From Symbiodinium natans (taxonomy: Eukaryota; Sar; Dinophyceae; Suessiales; Symbiodiniaceae), in assembly GCA_905221605.1 (NCBI GenBank), contig CAJNDS010002301.1:1114192-1178191 (forward strand): a stretch of DNA of 64,000 nucleotides, in the 5' to 3' direction. A program made the translations under genes and the position numbers. Below, one piece after another: positions 56,000-64,000 of this stretch. Below the pieces are notes generated by a model. The model had not been told where the DNA came from. It searched no databases and saw only the letters and a list, made by a program, of their open reading frames with translations. How positions within the stretch are numbered: the first letter of the stretch is position 1; every line of letters starts with the position of its first letter.

Positions 56000-57340
56000 T
56001 TACAAGTGCACAGCTGATACATGCGCGGAGCTGCCTCGACCCTTCGGCTTCGAGGTGCAGTCTGGCTTTCCTTTCGAGCCTGTCACAATTATAAGGTCAG
56101 GGTGGGTCCCGTCAAGGCAGTCCAGGGTGGGGACTTTGAGGTTGAAGGTGGTGAAATGTGGGTCTGAGAGTCTGAGGCTAGCCGACAAAGGGTCTGGGGC
56201 CTGGGGGTCTGCATGCAGGGTTTAGGGTTCAGGGTTCAGGGTTCAGGGTTCAGGGTTCAGGGTTTAGGGTTTAGGGTTTAGGGTTTAGGGTTTAGGGTTT
56301 AGGCTTTAAGGAACGAGAGGAGGTCATGGCAGGCACACGTGTTTTGGTCGCAACTGCTGTTACTCGCGGGTCGGGCTCGTGAGTCGTGAGATTCACAAAC
56401 TCAAAGATAATTTGCAAGGGGCACCGGCCATGCACCCAGCCGCGATTCAAGGGCTCGAGGTTTGACAGCCATATAGCTTGAGGTGTAGCAACAGCGGCTG
56501 TGTGGATGCACTCGGGGCCCCCTGGAGCATATGCATGTATAATTAACGACGATTCGGGTCGAAGCAAAATCTTCAATTTCAACTGTCCAGCAACTCGGGG
56601 ATCTGCGCCTGCACAAACCAATCCACGCCAAGCCAGCTGCGGCTTTGCTTTGCAAAGCCGCGTAGTAAAACTGCTGTGTCGCGAGTCGGAGCGCGCGGAG
56701 CTGCTGCCAGCTAGTGCGGCTGCTGCTGAGCCTCGGGGCTAGCCATGCATCATGGCTGAACGGAGCCATTGCTCCCGCTTGAGCGCCCGAAGGCGCTCAA
56801 CCATGGCTGCGCGAGCGGCCATTACATCCTGGAACGTCCGGATCTCACCATGCACTGACGCCGCGTAGTCAGAGCAATGGATCATATCGCAAAAGCAGTG
56901 CAGAATCTCCACCAGGTCCTGGTACATCTTGCCTCGGCATGGAAACTGCCTATACAGCCAACACTCCAAAAAGCGGTGCGAGACATCTTGGTTGAACTCG
57001 ACTCGGCGCCACCAGGCTGGCGCACAAAGACGCAACACCGCGGCAGGTGTAACAACGCCCCAGCGCGATGACCCTGGGAGCATGACCTCTGCTTCTGCGT
57101 GGAACTGCAAATGCAAAGCGTTTCGGCGGTCTTTGTAGAAGGCCTCGTCGGTGTCGTGGAACCGGGCCATTTCTGCTTCGAATTGCACTCCCCAGTTTGC
57201 GGAAAACCACAGCAAAAGCCACCAAAGCTTATTGCACATTTCCAGACCCCCGCAGTAGATGCCCTCGTCTCCGTGCCCGTCCATGGCTGTGAACCTGCAG
57301 GCCTGGTTACGCAGCTTACGTGGCAGCAAGTTTACAGCAC
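56000..57340 (-). CDS. Gene C: unrecognised protein, last three exons
   Basis: Exon 56744-57340 (about 199 codons) starts after GCGCCTGAG and contains MCNKLWWLLLWFSANWGVQF, then EAEMARFHDTDEAFYKDRRN, HAEAEVMLPGSSRWGVV and MAARAAMVERLRALKREQWL. It ends at a GC donor (ATG/GCTAGC) one base into a codon. Exon 56305-56608 restores the frame (G+GC) and reads ADPRVAGQLKLKILLRPESS, then LIIHAYAPGGPECIHTAAVA. The last exon, about 56000-56208, reads SLRLSDPHFTTFNLKVPTLD, then CLDGTHPDLIIVTGSKGKPD, and TAA at 56000-56002; its junction phase is one base off. The intron between the last two exons is a CCCTAAA/CCCTGAA array. Small upstream exons may lie at about 57460-57508 and 57995-58040. Trp-rich hydrophobic patches and a helical end; no family recognised. 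Confidence 0.6.
56218..56304. repeat. Telomere-type intron of gene C
   Basis: Five GGTTCAG units followed by six TTTAGGG units (plus strand), lying exactly between two coding exons of gene C. In the sense of the gene it reads CCCTAAA, then CCCTGAA. Confidence 0.85.
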
Positions 57341-57559
57341 CTCAGGCGCCCAGGCTTCAGCTTGAGCAGCAGCTACCATGCATGCAAAATGGAACAGTGG
57401 GGCCACTGTGCATGCATGCATGCATGCATGCATATTTATATAAGCATGACATGCAGCCATGGTCCGCGCGCCTGGCTGGGGGATAGCACCTTTCTTTGCA
57501 CTGGAGTCCTTGCAGGGTTTGGGGTTTAATAACCCCGCGCCCCCCCTGTGGTGTGGGTG

Positions 57560-57960
57560 TGTTTGGGGCTTCAGGGTTTAAGGTATATATAATTTAATAA
57601 CACTTTTTTTTGTGCATGCATGTCTGCATTTATATATATATATATATATATTATACAGACATGTATATATACATATATATGTAATTATTCTTATTAATGT
57701 TATGATTATTATGATTATTATTTTTATGAGTCTGTTATTATATATATTGTATTCTACATATTATATAATATTATAAATATTATCTTCCATTATATATATA
57801 TATCTATATATTGTGTTAATTATATGTCAGAATATTATATATATACATATATGTCTAGAAGTATGTATATATATATATATATATTTATATAATTAATATA
57901 TATTTTACATGTTATATATATATATATACATTCTGGCAAATTAATAATTGCAACTGCATG
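57560..57960. repeat. AT-rich spacer between genes B and C
   Basis: TA, TATT and GATTATT simple sequence with no open coding. It could be intergenic or an intron of gene C. Confidence 0.7.
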
Positions 57961-58276
57961 ATTCGGGCCGGTGCCTCATGCTTGCAGCACTGACGTCATG
58001 ACCGTGCCTGCGAGGAGGAGGGTGGCGGAAGCTCTTTAGCTATATATAGCTTTAGCATTGCACGCACGTATCTATTAGAGGCCGGGGAAGGGGGGCACAC
58101 GCCCACATGCATGTGCATGCATGTATATATACAAAGAAAGCATGGAAAGCATGTGCGTGCACATCGGAACCTAGGGAAACATGCATGCATGCACGCCGAC
58201 GGCATCATGCACGCGCACTGCATGCTGCATGCTTATAACTTAAGCTCGTCATGCGTGCACGTGCGCGCACGCGTGT

Positions 58277-58977
58277 TCATTTTTCACACCAAGATGCTGG
58301 CACGATCTCGCGCAGCAGCAGGCCAAAGCGAATCTGGTACCGCTGTAGCAATCTCTTGGAGAGGCTGGAGCGGTGGCATGCTTTGCTCATTCGGCCCATG
58401 AGGCCGATAAAACTTTCGCCACAGAATAATGTTTGGAACCGCGGGTTCAAGCCATCGGCGAAAACAGTGTCGGTCAGGAGGTGGTACAAGTAGTGATGTT
58501 TAGGCAATATGAGCCAGCATGTCCTGTTGAGAGCTCGTGGTCCTCCCAACGTCCGGGAGCTGCGGAGACGTAAATTGCTGTATACCTGCAGATGCTTCAT
58601 GCCGAGCATGTAGATCTTCTGCCGGCTTGCGTCGTCCAAGAGCAACGGTGCAGAATCCAGGGCCTGCAGCATATCGCGGTAAAGGCAAATGCACGTAGCA
58701 ACATCCTTGTCCAGCTGCGTGGCAGCAGCATTCGAAGCCACTGCTTCCATCTCCTCGGCCAACCAGCGGGTCACAGCTTTGGATGATGCCCCCTTACTCT
58801 GGAGACAGGGGAAGGTTGTCCGCCCCTTGCGATTCAAACGAGATGGTGTAAAGCGCGCCTGTGTAACAGGCTTTTCTTGCCTGCGATTCCATGCCGAGAA
58901 GCGCTTGAAAGCAGCGGACAAAGCCCTTCCAAGGAACTCTTCGTACTCTCCCGAGACTCGACCAAAAAACCCTCTTT
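58277..58977 (-). CDS. Gene B terminal exon
   Basis: Begins after CTACATGTCAG with two bases completing Glu and reads RGFFGRVSGEYEEFLGRALS, then RKGRTTFPCLQSKGASSKAV, then ILPKHHYLYHLLTDTVFADG, then NPRFQTLFCGESFIGLMGRM, then LSKRLLQRYQIRFGLLLREI and a stop. It merges in one exon what gene A splits over four (exons 31-34), so the two copies differ in intron content. The phase fits a GA donor in the preceding exon. Confidence 0.8.
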
Positions 58978-61900
58978 CTGACATGTAGACGAGCACACTT
59001 CCTTACTGCATGCATGCATTTATATTATTATATACATAATTATATATATTTATATATAATAAAATTAAATGTGTCGCAGGTATATATATATATATAGTCT
59101 CTCTCTCTCTCTCTCTCTCTCTCTAAATTAATTGGATAAAAAAAATGCATGCATATGACATTTCACATATTTTTGTGCATGCGCGTATGCATATATATAT
59201 ATACACATGCATGCATAAGAAAATATTGCTTAAACATTCGTCAAGCATCCGTTTGTCACTTTCCCCGTGCCCAGCAGTTGCCCATGCAGTGGGTCGAAAA
59301 GACATCGCTCGTATCTGAAGCCTGGGATGACGGCGAAACAGTGGCCTCGAGCACTGGATGGAAAACCGGAACATGAAAAAGTATGTTGTCAGGGATAATA
59401 TTAATTATTTAGAATATATGTATATATATATATAGCATGTCTGGAAGCATGTACTTCGCTTAGGCCAAAAAAATTGCATGCATGCTTCAGAGACTCGTTC
59501 GGCCGGGGAAGTGCTTTGCAACCAATCCTCGTGTTGAATACGAACATTTCGATGCTCTGCGTCCTCGGAGAAATCGGAAAGAGTTCGGCCCACGCAGCCG
59601 TCAGGATCTCGTTTGACAGCGTTGCAATAGCTGCAGAATTCATTTGCTTTCCAATTAAACATACCAAAGTACTGGCGAATCCATTTTAAATCTCCTGTGA
59701 TCGAGCTGAAGCAGAATCTGTAGCCTTTCTTGCACCAAGGCCGGTCGTCAGAAACCAGCCTGCTGAAGCTCGCTGCCAGTTGCGGACCGAAATCGGCCCA
59801 TGTCCCCGGGCATTCATGATACTCTGAAAACGCACAGATCAAGAAGTATCTCTCGAGAGGAGACTGGTTGGCCAAGATGTAGTCGCAGCTCCAAGACATC
59901 ACGCTGACCGTTCCGATCTCTGTCGACTTGTATGTGTTGACATCATCTCCATAGAACGTCAGTGGTATCAAACGGGAGAGATCTTGCTTTGCACCCGCAG
60001 CATCCTTCAGCGACTTGCCCCAAAGGCTTCTGCCGCCCACGTGCTGCCAGAATTGTTTCAGGTCCTGGTCCATGCCTCCTAGAAAAAAATGCTGGAAATA
60101 TTCTTCCCCCATAGACCATATAGCCTCGGCAAACTTATCCGGGAAGAGGACCGGTAAGGGTTTAGATTCCACACGTCCCGTGGAAGGAACTTGGAAGCGC
60201 ACCTGCACCCACTGAATGCATGCGTCCAGTTTCAAGTTGGCAGCAGCCAAGCTTCGATGAATGTCTCGCTCGGCGTTGTTTGGAAATTTCCCAGCAGCCC
60301 CCAGAGAGGCAAGCTTGGCCAAAAGCGATGCGCTGTGCACGGTGCCACCACATGTCTCTGTGTGTTTCGCAGCAGCTTGCGCCAACTTCTGCACCTTCAC
60401 GCATGCATGCATGCGTGAAAAGAAAAGGAGTAAACACATCATTTAATAATATCTCTCTGATAATATCTCATATATATATACACATCACACATCATATTCA
60501 TTGCAGCATTATAATATACATACATGCATATATATATATATATACTATGACATATAATGCATACATATATATACATATGTATATGATCATTAACATCCAA
60601 CATATATGTACAGATATATATATATATATACATATGTATATATATATATATTATACTAATTATATTATTTTATATTTTATGTTAATTATAATAAACACAG
60701 GATATTATAATATATCCTGTACTAAAATAAAATAATATAATATAAAACATCATATTAATATAATATATCTTATCTACATTATAATGTAGATAAGATATAT
60801 TATTAAAATAATTATAGAAAATGTTATTATGATCTTGTACTATTATATTATATTATTCATTATATGTATTATATATGATGTCGTATTATATAATATTCTA
60901 TAATTTTTTCTTTTTTTACATTATATATATATATATATATATTTTATTTTATTTTATTAAATTTACTATATTATATTTTATTATACTCATAAATTACATT
61001 TTTTCAAACACACATGGATATATGTTATAATGTGTTTTTGTATAATTTATGATATTATATATATATATTATATGAATGTTATGTAATTAACTTATATTAT
61101 AATATGTTCCAATACATATTCTATTAATTGTATTTTTTGACATATGGTATATTATGTATATATATATATAAGCTTTAACACATATGTATACATATATATA
61201 TATATGTGATCGATCGATGTATTCTCTTTATATATATATATATATATGCAGTATAACATATATATATATGGGATATATATATATATGAATTAATTTCACA
61301 TGGCCTTGCAAGCAGGGATCCGTCCTTCCACAAAATCAGTCACAAGCATGTGGGCCAGATCGTTGTCCATCGCCTAGAGCTGTATGTATCATGCAGCATA
61401 AACTCATGCGTGCTGCGTTGTTCGAGATAAAGCACATGCCGAACCTTACACATGCGTGCCTGGCCTTCCTCTTCAACGGCACGCGTCCAGAAGGTGTTGC
61501 ACTAGCCACTGAAGCACGGGGCTGCATTGCCCCACCTCGATCATCAGCGCATGCATCATGCATGTGTTCATATAGATATTCCTGCACATGCACATGCATA
61601 GCAAGCATGCACATTCGATTGGGACGCGTGCGTGCTTGAGGTCTGGCATTGCTACCTCTGCCCCCTGTGGCCTGACAGGGTACATTAAATATAATTACAT
61701 GTCATGCATGCATGCATGTGCACATGCAATTCGTGCAAAGCTTATGCACATGATGCCTGCCGGCCCGGAACCTCGTCATCGGAGTCGATGAGCAAGGCCG
61801 CTTCGACATCTGCGCGGGACGCAACGCACATTCGGCCACGCAAAACATATGCATGCACACTGCATGGAAAGGCACATGCATGCATGCATGCGCAATGGTT

Positions 61901-63656
61901 CTTTTCTCGCGCATGTGGAAGCAGGCACATGCATGCTTTAAATTTGCAAAGCTTTCAACGTGGCCGGGTTCAGCTCGCATGTACACACGCGTGCCCCGAC
62001 CATCCCCGCACATTGCAGCACAACGTGTACCAAGAATGCCAGCGCAATGAGCGCTCAGCAGCCCAAGCCAAGAACGTTGCATACAAGCAGCGTTGAGCTG
62101 AGTTCATCATGAATATCGATCTTGGTGCACATGTGCCTACAGCAATATATGTCATTTAATTGCAACTGTCACATCGCAGAAAAGGCTGCCGTTTTCACTT
62201 GTCGAGCTCCTTGCATGTGGGCATGCGTGCATGCAGCAGGAGTTCACGAAAACAGGAGTGCATGCATGCATGCCTGCCTCTGCCTTGCGTTTGCCGCGGC
62301 CAGATTTGTCCTGCTTGGTGATTTTCTTGGCGGTCTCTGCGTCTTCCCGATACAACTCCATGCGCTGCGTCGCGAGCTTCACCGCAGCGGCGTACGCGGT
62401 GCAGCTGATAGTCTCCGGATCCTGAACCATGGATCATGGACATTGGACATGAGACTATATATATATACATATATACTATGGGTTTAGGGTTTAAGGTTTT
62501 TTTTTTGCCATGCAGTGTTTAGGGTTTAGGGTTTGGGGTTTGGGGTTTGGGGTTTAGGGTTTAGGGTTTAGGGTTTAGGGTCTATATATATATATAGAGC
62601 ATAAATTCTATTTACAATTTGTTACATACGCATATATACTTGCATGCTTTATATATATATATATATATTTATGTATACATATATCATGCATGCAAATAAT
62701 ACTTGTGTCATCATAACACAAACATACGCACAGCCACATGCATGCATGTATATATATATATATATATCATTATTTATTTATTTATTTGTATTTCTGTTAT
62801 GCACACTTAATATCATGCATAAAGACACAATGTGCACATGCGAAATGCTTCTGCAGTCCTGCTTGGAGTAAGCCTTGACTTGCAAATAGGACTGCTCCAG
62901 CTCATGGATGTGCGCCTGCATCGTCTTGCCTCCAAGTCTAGACGTGCACCCAGCAACCCAAGAAAAAGAAAAAAGAAGATCACTGCAATCTCATGGGCAT
63001 GCATGCAGTCGCGAGGCTGAGATCATTCTGATGCTTCATGCTGTGGAGCAGGATGGGGTACATCTTGCACTGCTGCAGGTCGCTGAATAGCATCGGGACG
63101 ATCAATGGTCCGGCCTCGCGTGGGTCGGTGGGCAACCTTAGCAGCACCATCATGCATGCAGCAGCGTCGTGCTACAGAATAGCAGGACAGCATGCATGCA
63201 TGCGCACACGAGCCCGCAAACTGCTGCATGCATGCGTGCATGCTGCATCTGCCATGCCAGAATGAACCAAGATGCGGGGTTGGCTCCTTCTTTCCCTTCC
63301 CATGGCCCTTGCCCTTGTTGTCCTTGCCCTTCCTTCCTGATCCCTTACCTGCTTCGGGCACGAGAGGCACGCCCACACCAGGCAGCATGGATGATCCGCC
63401 ATAGAGGCTCTCCGCATGTTCTCCCAGAACGCGTGCAGCGTCGGAACCCGACGAAGCGGCTCCGGAGGCGGCAATCTCCACTCGGTCCTCGGATTCCTCG
63501 ATGTGGGTGTGCGTCAGATCCACCGTCACCTGAGATGCACACATGCATTATATATATATATATATATGTATATATTTTTATTGCATGAACATGCATGCGC
63601 AAGTATACATGTAGTCCTGCGTGTGTTGCATGCATGTATATAAATATATATTGTAT

Positions 63657-63691
<35 letters not shown>

Positions 63692-64000
63692 TTATATATC
63701 ATGATGCTGCAAGACACGTAGTAAAGGCACATCTCAGCATTGCCCGGAAAGTCGGGGTGTTCCCTGACATGACCCATGGCACGTTTGCGCGCGATCAGCT
63801 GCTCGACCGCTGCAACATCGGACATGTACATGGCCATCAGCTGCGCTCGGGTTTTCCATCCTTATAAAACCAAGCATGCACATACATGATTATATATACA
63901 TATATAGTAAACATATATATATATACTGTATACATTGTTTAAAGATGTATACATGCATTGCCAAAGCATGCACGAGACAAGGTGCCGCACTTGTTCTTGC
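58277..64000 (-). CDS. Gene B: second member of the gene A transposase-like family (5' end outside window)
   Basis: Minus-strand multi-exon gene. The C-terminus is complete (TGA at 58277-58279); the 5' part runs off the right edge, where 63966-64000 may be another exon with a GC donor. Order from the N-terminal side: exons of 63860-63718, 63529-~63349, 63136-63007, 62937-~62874, 62421-62274, 62097-~61990, 61809-61757, 61671-61636, ~61540-61463, 61373-61300, 60394-~59482, 59345-59250 and 58977-58277. Motif order equals gene A: FYGDDVNTY, GDLKWIRQYF, CSYC, DPLHGQLLG, FPCLQSKG, PKHHYLYH, NPRFQTLFC and LLQRYQIR. Protein identity with gene A looks low outside motifs, so the duplication is old. Likely a DDE transposase-like protein, by inference. 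Confidence 0.75.
59250..59345 (-). CDS. Gene B exon with DPLH motif
   Basis: Reads HCFAVIPGFRYERCLFDPLH then GQLLGTGKVTN. Phase 1 on both sides; it joins the big upstream exon (T+GC gives Cys) and the terminal exon (G+AA gives Glu). The donor is GA (AACG/GATGC). Homologous to the DLLHILD exon of gene A. Confidence 0.7.
59482..60394 (-). CDS. Gene B main catalytic-like exon
   Basis: About 304 codons after GCATGCATGCGTGAAG: VQKLAQAAAKHTETCGGTVH ... LPVLFPDKFAEAIWSMGEEY ... RLIPLTFYGDDVNTYKSTEI ... SMSWSC-type strand ... CPGTWADFGPQLAASFSRLV ... FCFSSITGDLKWIRQYFGMF ... NEFCSYCNAVKRDPDG ... HEDWLQSTSPAERVSEA. It ends at a GC donor inside GCATGCATGC. YGDD and TGDL hold my candidate catalytic Asp residues and CSYC is the zinc knuckle. 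Gene A has at least seven exons over the same stretch. Confidence 0.8.
60430..61295. repeat. AT-rich intron of gene B
   Basis: About 900 bp of TA, TATT and related simple sequence between two gene B exons. No gene, no telomeric repeat. Contains CATATTAATATAATATATCT followed by palindromic TTATCTACATTATAATGTAGATAA near 60770-60795. Confidence 0.8.
61300..61373 (-). CDS. Gene B exon (AMDNDLAHML)
   Basis: After CAGCTCTAG: AMDNDLAHMLVTDFVEGRIP then ACKAM, followed by a GT donor. It resembles LDDDVANGVDPMRVQKM of gene A by position and pattern. Confidence 0.55.
61463..61809 (-). CDS. Gene B small exons (61757-61809, 61636-61671, ~61463-61540)
   Basis: VEAALLIDSDDEVPGRQ with a GC donor; ATGGRGSNARPQ with a GC donor; VASATPSGRVPLKRKA. 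Acidic and basic disordered linkers, as in the middle of gene A. Frames of the last two are weak. Confidence 0.45.
61990..62421 (-). CDS. Gene B exons 62421-62274 and 62097-~61990
   Basis: The first reads DPETISCTAYAAAVKLATQR then MELYREDAETAKKITKQDKS and GRGKRKAEA, with a GC donor at the head of a GCATGCATGC tract. The second restores the frame (G+CT gives Ala): QRCLYATFLAWAAERSLRWH then SWYTLCCNVRG. The phase match supports both. Confidence 0.6.
62471..62581. repeat. TTTAGGG / TTTGGGG block in a gene B intron
   Basis: Two short groups of TTTAGGG with three TTTGGGG units between them. They lie inside the gene, between the 62421 and 62874 exons. Confidence 0.9.
62874..63136 (-). CDS. Gene B exons 63136-63007 and 62937-~62874
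   Basis: The first reads LPTDPREAGPLIVPMLFSDL then QQCKMYPILLHSMKHQNDLS, with a GC donor beside a GCATGCATGC tract. The second reads LGGKTMQAHIHELEQSYLQV then K, likely a short coiled coil. Confidence 0.55.
63349..63529 (-). CDS. Gene B exon (VTVDLTHTHIEESEDRVE)
   Basis: After GTGTGCATCTCAG: VTVDLTHTHIEESEDRVEIA, then ASGAASSGSDAARVLGEHAE and LPGVGVPLVPEA, with a strong donor (CAG/GTAAGG). If that donor is skipped, the frame continues as a Gly/Lys-rich tail (GKGSGRKGKDNKGKGHGKGK) to about 63249, recalling the Lys-rich region of gene A. Confidence 0.55.
63718..63860 (-). CDS. Gene B exon (upstream end in this window)
   Basis: After GGTTTTATAAG: WKTRAQLMAMYMSDVAAVEQ, then LIARKRAMGHVREHPDFPGN and AEMCLYYV, with a GT donor. 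The HVREHPDFPG....YYV pattern is one I associate with the N-terminal region of this dinoflagellate family. Confidence 0.6.

Overview
The window looks like a dinoflagellate nuclear genome, most likely from the Symbiodiniaceae/Suessiales. Four things point there: (i) TTTAGGG/CCCTAAA repeats occur everywhere, including inside introns; (ii) genes are split into many short GC-rich exons whose introns start with GT, GC or GA and end in AG; (iii) introns are packed with TA and ATGC microsatellites; (iv) the protein families are ones I know as greatly expanded in dinoflagellates (39-residue RCC1-like repeats with the DGQLICFG...CDVP...HTCAVRA pattern, and a very large transposase-like family). I ran no database search, so the species is not determined.

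Layout. 1.0-12.4 kb, plus strand: one multi-exon gene (gene A). It has a short first exon, a long Lys/Glu/Pro-rich exon, then about 30 short exons. The C-terminal half carries a DDE-transposase-like layout: YGDG, then GDQDYL, then CxxC, then DLLH..LD, then NPRHYSCF.DED. About 12.5-56 kb: a roughly 43 kb domain with no long gene. It consists of hundreds of perfect and degenerate TTTAGGG/CCCTAAA blocks in both orientations, 13-21 nt G or C runs, short unique islands of 80-300 bp (several look like exons), broken RCC1-like genes, and many 100-120 bp inverted-repeat elements. Several of these elements have clear 4 bp target duplications. 56.0-57.3 kb, minus strand: the 3' part of an unrecognised gene (gene C). 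58.3-64.0 kb, minus strand: a second copy of the gene A family (gene B), running off the right edge of the window.

How it fits together. The coding blocks at the two ends are transcribed towards each other, with the telomere-repeat domain between them. In dinoflagellates, convergence points of unidirectional gene blocks have been linked to chromatin-domain boundaries, so this domain may be one; that part is inference. Genes A and B are divergent members of one family with the same order of motifs. I read the family as related to the CACTA/Plavaka/KDZ group of DDE transposases, from motif order rather than from an alignment.

The strongest new-looking items are a set of MITE-like elements with different terminal inverted repeats that share a 4 bp target duplication. 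One copy sits in frame inside an RCC1-like reading frame and adds exactly 39 codons. Another landed inside a telomeric array. A third group recurs in the same composite arrangement with TTTAGGG repeats. Exon coordinates below come from reading frame plus splice-site phase done by hand. Most are good to a few bases; those marked with ~ are approximate.
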